Positions 17,338 to 25,844 of a DNA stretch of 60,531 nt are shown piece after piece. A model generated the notes under the pieces. The model did no database searches. It was not told the origin of the DNA and was given only the letters and a program-made list of their open reading frames with translations. The position numbers were made by a program, and so were the translations under genes. How positions within the stretch are numbered: position 1 is the first letter of the stretch; each line of letters starts with the position of its first letter. Location: the NCBI GenBank assembly GCA_913061145.1, contig CAJXUQ010000023.1:1-60531 (forward strand), read 5' to 3'. The stretch is from an uncultured Haliea sp. Lineage in GTDB: Bacteria > Pseudomonadota > Gammaproteobacteria > Pseudomonadales > Halieaceae.

Positions 17338-18504
17338 ATGGAATTTCGTTTTACCGAAGAGCAGCAAATGATCCGCGACACCGCCGAGGCGTTTCTCGCC
17401 GAGGTCTCCACCCCCGCCGCCGTGCGCGAGGCGATGGTGACCGAGCGCGGCTATAGCGAAGCGCTCTGGCAGCAGATCAGTCAGGAGATGATGTGGCCCG
17501 CACTGCATATCCCTGAAGCGTTTGGTGGCCTGGGGCTGGGATTTGTCGAGCTGGCGGCCATGCAGGAGCAAATGGGTCGCACGTTGTTGTGTGCCCCCTT
17601 TCTGTCCACCGTCGGCTTTGCGGTCAACGCGTTGCTGGTCGCCGGCAGCGAAGCACAGCAGAGCCACTATCTGGGCGAGATTGCCAGCGGCAAAACGGCC
17701 ACCCTGGCGTTTATGGCGCCCGGTAGTCGCCCCGATGCCGACGCCATTCAGGCGACCTGTGCCGCCGATGGTGACGGTTTTCGGCTGAACGGTGAGTACC
17801 GTTACGTGCTGGACGGGCACACCGCCGATATTCTCGTGCTCGCCGTGCGTGACCCTGACAGCGCGGGTACGGAAGGCGTCAGCCTGTTTGTGCTGCCGTC
17901 AGACACGGCGGGCATCAGCCGGCAGTGGCTGCCCACCATGGACCAGACGCGCAAGCAGGCGCGTATCGTGCTGGACAATGTGCGGGTTGAAGGCGACGCT
18001 TGCATGGGAGCACCGGGTCAGGCCTGGCCCGCGCTGGCGAAGATACTGGACCTGGCCACCGTGGCGCTGGCTGCGGAGCAGGTGGGTGTCGCGCAGCAGT
18101 CGCTGGACAGCTCGGTGGCCTACACCACAGAGCGTGTGCAGTTCGGGCGTACCATCGCGTCCTACCAGGCGATCAAACACAAGGCCGCCGACATGATGCT
18201 GAAGGTCGAGGCGGCGCGCTCCGCCGCCTACTATGCGGCCTGCATTGCCGACGAGGCGCTGGCTGGCAGGCCGCTGGGTTCCGGCCTTGCGGAGGCTGCG
18301 AGCATTGCCAAGGCCTACTGCTCAGAGGCGGCATTTTTCAACGCCGGCTCCGGTATCCAGCTGCACGGCGGCGTCGGGATCACGGCAGAGTACGACATAC
18401 AGCTGTACTTCAAACGCGCCAAGTCAACCGAAACCCTTCTGGGTGATGCGGCCTGGCACCGTGAGCGACTCGCGCGGCAGCTGCTTGATGGAGGTGTTGC
18501 ATGA
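17338..18504 (+). CDS. Acyl-CoA dehydrogenase partner chain (FadE33-like)
   Basis: A 388-residue ACAD-family protein. The ATG at 17338 is chosen because MEFRFTEEQQMIRDTAEAF is the normal ACAD N-terminus and it begins 10 bases after the SDR stop; the frame is open upstream but overlaps the SDR gene. Seen: HIPEAFGGLGLGFVELAAMQ, TTERVQFGRTIASYQAIKHK and IQLHGGVGITAEYDIQLYFKR. As in the other small partner chain, no Glu occurs at the Y-E-G-T or F-E-R-G positions. Its stop overlaps the next ATG (ATGA), so it is probably made together with, and bound to, the FadE30-like chain. The FadE33 label is an inference from this pairing. Confidence 0.78.
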   Translation: MEFRFTEEQQMIRDTAEAFLAEVSTPAAVREAMVTERGYSEALWQQISQEMMWPALHIPEAFGGLGLGFVELAAMQEQMGRTLLCAPFLSTVGFAVNALLVAGSEAQQSHYLGEIASGKTATLAFMAPGSRPDADAIQATCAADGDGFRLNGEYRYVLDGHTADILVLAVRDPDSAGTEGVSLFVLPSDTAGISRQWLPTMDQTRKQARIVLDNVRVEGDACMGAPGQAWPALAKILDLATVALAAEQVGVAQQSLDSSVAYTTERVQFGRTIASYQAIKHKAADMMLKVEAARSAAYYAACIADEALAGRPLGSGLAEAASIAKAYCSEAAFFNAGSGIQLHGGVGITAEYDIQLYFKRAKSTETLLGDAAWHRERLARQLLDGGVA

Positions 18505-19691
18505 AACTGAGCTTCAGTCCCGAGGACGAGCTATTCCGTGAAGAGGTGGTGAGCTGGCTGGCCGACAATCTGTGCGGTGAGTTTGAACCCATCCGTTTTC
18601 GCGGCGGCCCGGGTGACGAGCATTCCTTTGTCGAGGAGCGCAAGGCCTGGGAGCAGAAACTGGCGGAAGGCGGTTGGACCTGTATCGGCTGGCCAAAGCA
18701 ACACGGCGGCCGCGCGGCCACTGTGGAACAGCAGGTAATTTTCAACGAGGAATACGCGCGCGCCGGCGGCCCGGGTCGTATGGGGCACATCGGCGAGACC
18801 CTGATGGGGCCAACGCTGATTGCCTTTGGCAGCGATGCGCAGCGGGAGCGTTACCTTCCGGGCATACGGGCGGGCCGTGAGTTCTGGTGCCAGGGCTATT
18901 CCGAGCCGTCCGCCGGCTCCGACCTGGCCAACGTCAAAACCCGTGCGCGGCTGGATGAAAATACCGGGGAGTGGCGCATCAACGGCCAGAAGGTGTGGAC
19001 CTCGCTGGCCCACGAATCCCAGTACGTATTCGTAATCGCCCGCACCGATCCCGAATCTGTCGCGCACAAGGGGCTCGGCTTTTTTCTGGTAGCGATGGAT
19101 CAGCCTGGCGTTACTGTGCGCCCGATCGAGCAGCTCACCGGAACCAGTGAGTTCAACGAGGTCTTCTTCGACGACGCGGTCTGCGCTGCCGACGATATCG
19201 TGGGTGCTCCCGGCGAGGGCTGGAAAGTGGCCATGGGGCTGCTGGGCTTTGAGCGTGGCGTGTCCACGCTGGGACAACAGATGCTGTTCCAGAACGAACT
19301 GGACGAAATCGTCCGTGTGGCCAGGGCGAACGGCGCGGCGCGCGATCCCGCACTGCGCCAGCGCATTGCCGAGGCGCATATCGGGCTGCGCATCATGCGT
19401 TTCAACAGCATGCGTATGCTCTCTGGCGGTGGCGATGACGGCAGCCTGCAAAAAGAGGCGATGATCTACAAGCTCTACTGGTCCAGCTGGCACCGTAACC
19501 TCGGCAAGCTGGCGATGGATGTGCTGGGCGCGGAGAGCGAGATTGTTCCCGAGGCGCCCTACGGCCTCAGCCGGCTGCAGTCGATGTACCTGTTTACCCG
19601 CGCTGACACCATTTACGGCGGCACCAACCAGATCCAGCGCAACATCATCGCCGAGCGTGCACTCGGCATGCCCCGCGAACCTCGCGGTTAG
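18501..19691 (+). CDS. fadE30: HIP-CoA dehydrogenase (FadE30-like), catalytic chain
   Basis: A 396-residue ACAD. Known: FadE30 performs the first dehydrogenation of HIP-CoA. Seen: WLADNLCGEFEPIRFRGGPG, GWPKQHGGRAA, CQGYSEPSAGSDLANVKT, INGQKVWTSLAHESQY, TGTSEFNEVFFDDA, GFERGVSTLGQQ with probable catalytic Glu251, and IYGGTNQIQRNIIAERALG, in which the usual Glu of Y-E-G-T is Gly. The residues around VWTSLAH and ERGVSTLGQQ match mycobacterial FadE30 as I recall it. It overlaps the previous chain by four bases. Confidence 0.87.
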   Translation: MKLSFSPEDELFREEVVSWLADNLCGEFEPIRFRGGPGDEHSFVEERKAWEQKLAEGGWTCIGWPKQHGGRAATVEQQVIFNEEYARAGGPGRMGHIGETLMGPTLIAFGSDAQRERYLPGIRAGREFWCQGYSEPSAGSDLANVKTRARLDENTGEWRINGQKVWTSLAHESQYVFVIARTDPESVAHKGLGFFLVAMDQPGVTVRPIEQLTGTSEFNEVFFDDAVCAADDIVGAPGEGWKVAMGLLGFERGVSTLGQQMLFQNELDEIVRVARANGAARDPALRQRIAEAHIGLRIMRFNSMRMLSGGGDDGSLQKEAMIYKLYWSSWHRNLGKLAMDVLGAESEIVPEAPYGLSRLQSMYLFTRADTIYGGTNQIQRNIIAERALGMPREPRG

Positions 19692-19720
19692 GGCCTTGCG
19701 GGCCAAAGGAGACTGACAGC

Positions 19721-20512
19721 ATGGCATTGAAAGAACCACCACCCTACGTCGCCGGACACAACCTGCTTGCAGGCAAGTCGGTGCTCATCACCGCAGCAGC
19801 CGGTGCCGGCATTGGCTTCGCGGCGGCCACCCGTGCTGCCGAAGAAGGCGCCCGCGCGGTCATGATCAGCGATATTCACGAAGGCCGACTGGCGAAAGCC
19901 GTTGAGCAGCTGAAGGCAGACACCGGCCTGCAGGCCGTGTACGGAAAACTGGCGAATGTGACGGTGGAGAGCGACGTGCAGGCGCTGGTGGATTTCGCCG
20001 AAGACACCATGGATGGCGTTGACGTCCTCATCAACAACGCAGGTCTGGGCGGCACCCGGCTGCTGGTGGATATGGCGGATGACGAGTGGAGTCGCGTGCT
20101 GGATATTACGCTCACCGGTACCATGCGCATGACCCGCGCCATGCTGCGTAAAATGCAGCCCCGCGGTGCCGGCGTTATCGTGAACAACGCCTCGGTGCTT
20201 GGTTGGCGCGCACAGAAAGAGCAGTGCCATTATGCCGCCGCCAAAGCCGGGGTCATGGCGCTCACCCGCTGTGCCGCACTGGAAGCGGCGGATCACGGTG
20301 TCCGCATCAATGCGGTATCACCCTCCATCGCCTTCCATGAGTTCCTGAAAAAAACCACGCCGATGGAACTGCTGGAGGAGCTGGCGGCGAAAGAGGCTTT
20401 CGGGCGCGCCGCGGAAGTCTGGGAAGTCGCGAACGTGATGATGTTTCTGGCCTCGGACTATTCGGGGTACATGACCGGGGAAATTGTGTCCTGCTCCAGT
20501 CAGCGGGCTTGA
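19721..20512 (+). CDS. ipdF: 5-hydroxy-indane-CoA dehydrogenase (IpdF), SDR
   Basis: A 263-residue SDR and the last gene of the operon. Known: IpdF oxidises the 5-hydroxyl of the CoA-activated C/D-ring intermediate. Seen: GKSVLITAAAGAGIGFAAAT, NNAGLGGTRLLVDM, catalytic Ser in NNASVLGWRAQ, Tyr-Lys in CHYAAAKAGVMALTRC, AFGRAAEVWEVANV and YMTGEIVSCSSQ. NASVLGWRAQ and AAAKAGVMALTRC are nearly identical to the mycobacterial protein as I remember it. An AAGGAGA ribosome binding site precedes the ATG. The structured repeats at 20563-20880 follow and may end the transcript. Confidence 0.88.
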   Translation: MALKEPPPYVAGHNLLAGKSVLITAAAGAGIGFAAATRAAEEGARAVMISDIHEGRLAKAVEQLKADTGLQAVYGKLANVTVESDVQALVDFAEDTMDGVDVLINNAGLGGTRLLVDMADDEWSRVLDITLTGTMRMTRAMLRKMQPRGAGVIVNNASVLGWRAQKEQCHYAAAKAGVMALTRCAALEAADHGVRINAVSPSIAFHEFLKKTTPMELLEELAAKEAFGRAAEVWEVANVMMFLASDYSGYMTGEIVSCSSQRA

Positions 20513-20562
20513 TGGGGGCGCGTTTTGGTGGGTTGTGTCGCTGGTTTATGGTGAGGCGTGCC

Positions 20563-20678
20563 GGAGGCCGTAGGGCCGGGGCGCCGGTCGGGACTCGCCG
20601 TGAATACGTCCCTGTAAGCTCGAAGCAAACATCCCTGTTTGCTACGGTCCCGCCCGGCGCTCCGGCCCCACAGCCTCC
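20563..20678 (+). repeat. Structured palindromic repeat, copy 1
   Basis: Two 31-base arms (20563-20593 and 20648-20678) are imperfect inverted repeats, with the best core GGGCCGGGGCGCCGG paired to CCGGCGCTCCGGCCC. Between them is a conserved CGCCGTGAA segment and two small hairpins: TAC-GTCCCT-GTA (20605-20616) and AGCAAAC-ATCCCT-GTTTGCT (20624-20643). Copy 2 lies 86 bases away on the other strand. Confidence 0.75.
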
Positions 20679-20763
20679 TACCGTCCCTGCCAGTTCGTGA
20701 GTGTGGTGTTTGGTGGTGTTTTGGGTTTGTTCAGGCGTACGCATCCGCAGCCTTCCTGTAAGT

Positions 20764-20880
20764 CAGGAGTGGATGCGGGGTTGCCCCTGACAAAACTCTC
20801 GCTCGCATGGATGCGAGCGCGAAGCCCCCATGGATGGGTTCACGGCGTGTTTTGTCTGGGGCAACCCCGTAGCCACTCCG
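20764..20880 (-). repeat. Structured palindromic repeat, copy 2 (inverted)
   Basis: Arms 20764-20796 and 20849-20880 pair over about 32 bases; the core CGGGGTTGCCCCTGACAAAAC pairs with 20849-20869 with one mismatch. Read on the minus strand the inside has CGCCGTGAA, a hairpin CCC-ATCCAT-GGG (20827-20838) and a hairpin CGCTCGC-ATCCAT-GCGAGCG (20800-20819). The order of parts is the same as in copy 1, while the stem sequences differ. Confidence 0.75.
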
Positions 20881-20992
20881 GAATGAGGCACCACCAGCCA
20901 CCCCGGATTGAGGCACTACCAGCCGCTCCGGCTTGAGGCACCGCAACCGCTGCGGATTGAGTCACCACCAGCCCTCCGCTTGAGGCACCATC
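20871..20992 (+). repeat. Degenerate tandem repeat, five units of 23-25 bases
   Basis: Units start at 20871, 20896, 20921, 20946 and 20970 with lengths 25, 25, 25, 24 and 23. The shared pattern is AGCC-CYCCGG-NTTGAGGCACCACC. The units are contiguous, without spacers, so it is not a CRISPR array. The first unit overlaps the right arm of the palindromic repeat. Function unknown. Confidence 0.7.
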
Positions 20993-21102
20993 AGGCGCAA
21001 CGCGGCAAACACCGGTCGCAAAGCAATTTCAGGCCCGTCGCAGTACAATCGCCAACTCGACACAACAACGTAACAGTCACAACAGAACCAAGGGAGTACA
21101 TC

Positions 21103-22305
21103 ATGAGAGATGCAGTCATCGTCAGCACCGCCAGAACCCCCATCGGCAAGGCCTTTCGCGGCGCCTTCAATGACACTGAAGCACCCGCGCTGGGTGGCCA
21201 TGTCGTGCGCGCGGCCGTAGCGCGCGCCGGAATCGACCCCGGCATGGTCGACGACTGCATCATGGGTGCGGCGGCACAGCAGGGCACACAGGCCTACAAC
21301 CTCGGCCGGCTCTGTGGCGTGGCGGGTGGTCTGCCCGACACCACCGCCGGAATGACCATGGACCGGCAGTGCTCCTCCGGGCTGATGACCATCGCCACAG
21401 CGGCGAAGGCCATCATGTGCAACGAGTACGACGTTGCTGTTGCGGGTGGCCTCGAGTCCATTTCCCTGGTGCAGAACAAGCACAAGAACAGCTACCGGAA
21501 TGTGTCCCAAACGGTGCTGGAAGTATCGCCCAAGGCCTACATCCAGATGATTGAAACAGCGGAGATCGTCTCCGAACGCTACGGCGTCTCTCGTGAAGCA
21601 CAGGACGAGTATTCCTTCCAGAGCCAGATGCGCACCGCGGCGGCGCAGAAGGCCGGGCTGTTCGACGCCGAGATCGTGCCCATGGCATCGACCAAGGCGG
21701 TGTTCAACAAGGAAACCAAAGAGACCACCTTTGAGGCGGTAACCCTGGAAAAGGATGAAGGCAACCGTCCTTCCACCACGCTGGAGAGCCTCAACGCACT
21801 GGAGCCCGTGTTCAAGGACGGGCAGTTCGTGAAGGAGGGCCGCTTTATCACGGCGGGCAACGCCTCACAGCTGTCGGACGGCGCGTCCGCCTGTGTCCTG
21901 ATGGATGGTGCGCTGGCGAGCAAGCAGGGTCTGCAACCGCTGGGGATTTATCGTGGCCTGGCGGTGGCGGGCTGCGGCCCGGATGAGATGGGCATCGGTC
22001 CGGTGTTTGCCATTCCCAAGCTGTTGCAGCGCCACGGTCTGAAAATGGACGATATCGGCCTGTGGGAGCTGAACGAGGCCTTCGCCTGTCAGGTGCTGTA
22101 TTGCCGAGACAAACTGGGTATCGACAACGACCGGCTGAACGTCAATGGTGGCGCCATTTCCATCGGTCACCCCTTCGGCATGAGTGGCGCGCGGATGGTC
22201 GGGCACGCCCTCATCGAGGGCAAGCGCCGCGGCGTGAAATATGTGGTGATCACCATGTGTATTGGTGGCGGCATGGGCGCAGCCGGGCTGTTTGAGGTCG
22301 CCTGA
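21103..22305 (+). CDS. Acetyl-CoA C-acyltransferase (thiolase)
   Basis: A 400-residue thiolase of the beta-oxidation type. The ATG at 21103 is chosen because the conserved N-terminus [17 protein letters not shown] begins there and AAGGGAG precedes it; the open frame upstream runs through repeats. Seen: nucleophile Cys90 in [39 protein letters not shown] and [17 protein letters not shown]. It is a separate transcription unit from the HIP operon. It could serve fatty-acid or steroid side-chain degradation (FadA5-like); the sequence alone does not decide. Confidence 0.85.
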   Translation: MRDAVIVSTARTPIGKAFRGAFNDTEAPALGGHVVRAAVARAGIDPGMVDDCIMGAAAQQGTQAYNLGRLCGVAGGLPDTTAGMTMDRQCSSGLMTIATAAKAIMCNEYDVAVAGGLESISLVQNKHKNSYRNVSQTVLEVSPKAYIQMIETAEIVSERYGVSREAQDEYSFQSQMRTAAAQKAGLFDAEIVPMASTKAVFNKETKETTFEAVTLEKDEGNRPSTTLESLNALEPVFKDGQFVKEGRFITAGNASQLSDGASACVLMDGALASKQGLQPLGIYRGLAVAGCGPDEMGIGPVFAIPKLLQRHGLKMDDIGLWELNEAFACQVLYCRDKLGIDNDRLNVNGGAISIGHPFGMSGARMVGHALIEGKRRGVKYVVITMCIGGGMGAAGLFEVA

Positions 22306-22398
22306 TCCACACCGGGCCTGTGCTACAATCCGGCGCTTGATGGAAGCAGATGGTGGTCTCAACCGTCTGTCATAAATGAAGGCAAGCGGCGGTAGAGC

Positions 22399-24123
22399 AT
22401 GATCAGGATTGGTGAGCTGCTGGTCCAGCAGGGCAAGATATCGGAACGCGATGTCGAACGCACCCTGTTGGCCCAGAGCGAAATGGGCGATCGCTTCGGC
22501 CAGGTGCTGGTCAAGCTTGGCCTGGTATCAGAGCTGGATGTGGCGGTGGCGCTGAGCGAACAGCTCGGCATTCCCCTGCATCCGGCTACCCAATACCCCC
22601 AGGAACCGGTGCCGGTGGAGGGCGTGGCGCAGGAGTTCCTCGTCAACAACCTCGTTGTGCCGGTGGCCGCCGATGCCGACGGTGTCTGTTTTGCCGCGGC
22701 CGTACCACAGGACCCTTTTCTCGCCAAGGCGCTGTCCATGGCGCTGGACTGCCCCGTGCGCATCGTTCTGGGCCTGGAAAGTGACATCGCGAGGGCCCAG
22801 CAACTGCGCCTGCAGGGCAGTGAGGACGCCGACGAGGAAGGTACCCTCGGTGACCAGTTCGCCGGCCAGTCCGACGACGACTTTATCGAGCATCTGCGCG
22901 ACCTCGCCAGCGAGGCCCCGGTCATTCGCCTGGTCAATCAGCTGATTCATCGCGCCGTGGATATGGGCGCCTCCGACATTCACATCGAACCCTTTGAAGA
23001 CGGGCTGCAGCTGCGCTACCGGGTCGACGGGGTGTTGCAGGAACACACCGACACGCCCACGGCGGGATTGGGGCAGGCCATCGCATCGCGCATCAAGCTG
23101 CTGGCGCAGATGAACATCGCCGAACGTCGGCTGCCCCAGGACGGGCGCATCATGATCCGTGTGAAGGGCCACGAGCTGGACCTGCGTGTGTCCACCATCC
23201 CCACGGTGCACGGTGAAAGCATCGTGATGCGCGTGCTGGATCGGGGCAATATCCGCCTCAGCCTGAGTGACATGGGCTTCAGTGCCGATACTCTCGAGCG
23301 CTACCGCAAACTGCTGGCCAGCCCCCACGGGGTACTGCTGGTCACGGGCCCTACCGGTTCCGGTAAAACCACCACCCTCTATGCCTCGCTGGCGTCGCTG
23401 GACTCAGAGCGTCTGAAAATCATCACGGTGGAAGATCCTGTTGAATACCAGCTGCAGGGCGTGAACCAGATTCAGGTGCAGGCCCAGATCGAGCTCAATT
23501 TCGCGCGCGCGCTGCGCGCGATCCTGCGCCAGGATCCCGATATCATCATGATTGGTGAGATGCGCGATACCGAGACTGCGCAGATTGGGGTGCAGTCGGC
23601 GCTTACCGGCCACCTGGTGCTTTCCACGCTGCACACCAATACGGCCGCCGGGGCCATCACCCGGCTGGAGGATATGGGCGTGGAGCGCTACCTGATCACG
23701 TCTTCGGTGAACGGTGTACTGGCACAACGTCTGGTGCGCACACTCTGCACGCACTGCAAGGTCCCGGTGGAATTAACGGCCAGCGCGGTGCAACGCTACG
23801 GCCTTGCACCGTTCATCAGCCAGCAACAGGCCACCACCGTGTATCAGGCCCGGGGCTGCGACCACTGCCTGCAGACCGGTTACGCCGGGCGCACGGCGAT
23901 TCACGAACTGTTCTGCCTCGACGAGGAGATTCATCGCGTCATTATGTCGGGTGCCGACGCCACCCTGCTGCACGCGGCGGCCCGGCGGCAGGGCATGATC
24001 ACCCTGTACGAAGACGGGCTCCGCAAGGTGGTGCGTGGCGAGACCTCGCTGGAGGAGGTCATGCGGGTCACGCAGGACCAGAGCGAAGCCGGGGCTTCCG
24101 CGACCGGCGCGGATGCCGCCTGA
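22399..24123 (+). CDS. gspE: Type II secretion ATPase GspE
   Basis: A 574-residue cytoplasmic ATPase that powers the pseudopilus. Seen: an N-terminal T2SSE_N/MshEN domain (about 1-150), Walker A GPTGSGKTTT (317-326, Lys323), an aspartate-box region MNIAERRLPQDGRI, Walker B DPDIIMIGEMRD, the His box LVLSTLHTNTA and a C-terminal zinc motif with CTHC...CDHC. Length is standard. It begins an eleven-gene operon in the order E-F-G-H-I-J-K-L-M-N(C)-D, the order known for the Xanthomonas Xps system. The start ATG at 22399 has a moderate upstream site (GGCGGTAGAG). Confidence 0.93.
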   Translation: MIRIGELLVQQGKISERDVERTLLAQSEMGDRFGQVLVKLGLVSELDVAVALSEQLGIPLHPATQYPQEPVPVEGVAQEFLVNNLVVPVAADADGVCFAAAVPQDPFLAKALSMALDCPVRIVLGLESDIARAQQLRLQGSEDADEEGTLGDQFAGQSDDDFIEHLRDLASEAPVIRLVNQLIHRAVDMGASDIHIEPFEDGLQLRYRVDGVLQEHTDTPTAGLGQAIASRIKLLAQMNIAERRLPQDGRIMIRVKGHELDLRVSTIPTVHGESIVMRVLDRGNIRLSLSDMGFSADTLERYRKLLASPHGVLLVTGPTGSGKTTTLYASLASLDSERLKIITVEDPVEYQLQGVNQIQVQAQIELNFARALRAILRQDPDIIMIGEMRDTETAQIGVQSALTGHLVLSTLHTNTAAGAITRLEDMGVERYLITSSVNGVLAQRLVRTLCTHCKVPVELTASAVQRYGLAPFISQQQATTVYQARGCDHCLQTGYAGRTAIHELFCLDEEIHRVIMSGADATLLHAAARRQGMITLYEDGLRKVVRGETSLEEVMRVTQDQSEAGASATGADAA

Positions 24124-24148
24124 GCGGCTGTCGGGTGCGAGGCTAGGC

Positions 24149-25351
24149 ATGGCGCATTTCAGCTACAGGGCCATCGGGCGCGACGGCAAGCCGCTGGACG
24201 GCACGCTGGAGGCGGATGGCCTGGACGTGGCCTCCCGCCTGTTGCGCGCCCAGGGGCTGACCCTGCTGACGCTTGAAGAGGGTCAGGGGAAAACGAATCA
24301 GCCCGCGGCGAGCAAGCCGGTCAAGCGTGACGACGTACTGTCGACGACCAGTGAACTGGCCGTCCTGCTGCGTGCCGGCCTGCCGCTGGACCGGGCATTG
24401 AAGGTGCTCATCGATATGGCTTCGGAGCCCGCACTGGAAGCGCTGTTGCAGGACCTGCTGCGCGAGGTGAAGGCGGGCAAGGCGCTGAGTCAGGCGCTGC
24501 TGCCCCACCAGGCAGTATTCGGCAATTTCTACATCAATATGGTGCGTTCCGGGGAGGCCAGCGGCCAGCTCTCGGCGGTCCTGGACCGTCTGGTCGAGTA
24601 TCTGCAGAATGCCAAGGCCAACCGCGACAATGTGGTATCGGCGCTGATCTACCCGGCGATTCTGCTGGTGGTCGCCGTGCTGTCCATCGTGCTCATGCTG
24701 GGTTTTGTAGTGCCCCAGTTTGAAAGCCTGTTCGAGGACATGGGCGAGGCGCTGCCGCCGCTCACGGCGCTGGTGGTGGGCGCCGCGGATTTCATCGCGG
24801 GCTACGGCTGGTTGCTGCTGCTGCTCGCCCTGGGGGTCGGCTGGTGGGTGCGCAACTGGCTGGCGACCGAAGCGGGGCAGGCGAGCAAGGATGCGCGACT
24901 GCTGAAAATGCCCGTGGTGGGCGGGATACTGTTCCAGTTTGAAGTGTCCAAGTTTGCCCGCACGGTGGGCACCCTGTTGGGCAACGGCGTGTCCCTGCTC
25001 AAGGCGATATCCATCGCGATCGATACGGTGGATAACCGCGTGATCAAGCAGGCACTGCAGGTGCTGCCACCCGCAGTGAAGTCCGGCAAGCGCATGTCGG
25101 TGGCGCTGGAGGAAACCGGGCTGTTTACCCCCATGGTCATCCAGATGACCCGCGTCGGCGAGGAGTCGGGGCGCCTTGACGCAATGATGCTGGAACTGGC
25201 GCGGGTATTCGATGGTCATGTACAGGCGGGGGTGAAGCGCGGCCTGACCCTGCTGGAGCCGGTGCTGATTCTGGGCATGGGCGCCATCATTGCCGTCATC
25301 ATCATTGCGATTTTGCTGGGTATTCTGTCGGTTAACGACCTCGCGCTGTAA
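24149..25351 (+). CDS. gspF: Type II secretion inner-membrane platform protein GspF
   Basis: A 400-residue polytopic protein linking the ATPase to the pseudopilus. The ATG at 24149 is chosen since MAHFSYRAIGRDGKPLDGTL is the normal GspF start; the frame is open upstream inside gspE. Two T2SSF repeats are seen (about 65-190 and 270-390), each followed by membrane helices, with three main TM segments near 168-195, 218-245 and 370-395. Typical GspF motifs include LSTTSELAVLLRAGLPLD and ARTVGTLLGNGVSLLKA. It follows gspE by 25 bases. Confidence 0.92.
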   Translation: MAHFSYRAIGRDGKPLDGTLEADGLDVASRLLRAQGLTLLTLEEGQGKTNQPAASKPVKRDDVLSTTSELAVLLRAGLPLDRALKVLIDMASEPALEALLQDLLREVKAGKALSQALLPHQAVFGNFYINMVRSGEASGQLSAVLDRLVEYLQNAKANRDNVVSALIYPAILLVVAVLSIVLMLGFVVPQFESLFEDMGEALPPLTALVVGAADFIAGYGWLLLLLALGVGWWVRNWLATEAGQASKDARLLKMPVVGGILFQFEVSKFARTVGTLLGNGVSLLKAISIAIDTVDNRVIKQALQVLPPAVKSGKRMSVALEETGLFTPMVIQMTRVGEESGRLDAMMLELARVFDGHVQAGVKRGLTLLEPVLILGMGAIIAVIIIAILLGILSVNDLAL

Positions 25352-25409
25352 GTGGCGCCGGATGTGCCCTGCATCGCTCACTATTCATTCTGTTAACGAG
25401 GACAAGCAC

Positions 25410-25844
25410 ATGATTTCAGGACGCAGCCGCGGCACACGGCGCACTTCAGCCGGTTTCACGCTCATGGAGCTGCTCGTCGTGCTGGCAATTCTGGGGCTGC
25501 TGATGAGCCTGGTGGGCCCGAGGGTATTGAATCAGTTGGGTGGCGCCAAGACCAAAACGGCCGCCATACAGATCAAGGACCTCGAGCAGTCGCTCGAAAT
25601 GTACAAGCTGGACGTGGGGCGTTTTCCTTCAACCAGCGAGGGGCTTGAGGCGCTGGTCAGCAAGCCGGCCAGTGCCGCCGGCTGGAACGGGCCCTACCTG
25701 AAATCGGCGGTGCCGCTGGACCCGTGGAACCGGGAATACCAGTACAAATCACCGGGTGAGCATGGCGAGGTTGATATTTTCACCTACGGTCAGAACGGCA
25801 CGCCGGGTGGTGACGGCGAAGACCAGGATGTGGGCAACTGGTAG
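25410..25844 (+). CDS. gspG: Major pseudopilin GspG
   Basis: A 144-residue type IV-like pseudopilin. The prepilin peptidase site is G15-F16 in SAG-FTLMELLVVLAI, with Glu at +5. The C-terminal domain shows the calcium-site region LDPWNREYQYKSPGEHGEVDIFTYG and GEDQDVGNW, both diagnostic of GspG. The ATG at 25410 follows an ACGAGGA site; the upstream open frame lies in gspF. It is the main building block of the pseudopilus. Length is usual. Confidence 0.95.
   Translation: MISGRSRGTRRTSAGFTLMELLVVLAILGLLMSLVGPRVLNQLGGAKTKTAAIQIKDLEQSLEMYKLDVGRFPSTSEGLEALVSKPASAAGWNGPYLKSAVPLDPWNREYQYKSPGEHGEVDIFTYGQNGTPGGDGEDQDVGNW

Larger units (their letters stand above)
20513..21102. other. Gene-free 590-base stretch rich in repeats
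   Basis: No convincing gene is present. The stretch holds two inverted copies of a palindromic repeat (20563-20678 and 20764-20880), a tandem 25-mer (20871-20992) and, at the right end, the upstream region of the thiolase gene with a TACAAT box at 21044-21049 but no good -35 box. Confidence 0.7.

Noticed and set aside
20563..20880. Integron attC sites or an insertion sequence pair
   Set aside because: No integrase or transposase gene is present, and attC core sites of the G-T-T-R-R-R-Y type are not found.
20871..20992. Short CRISPR array
   Set aside because: Units follow each other without spacers and no cas gene is near.
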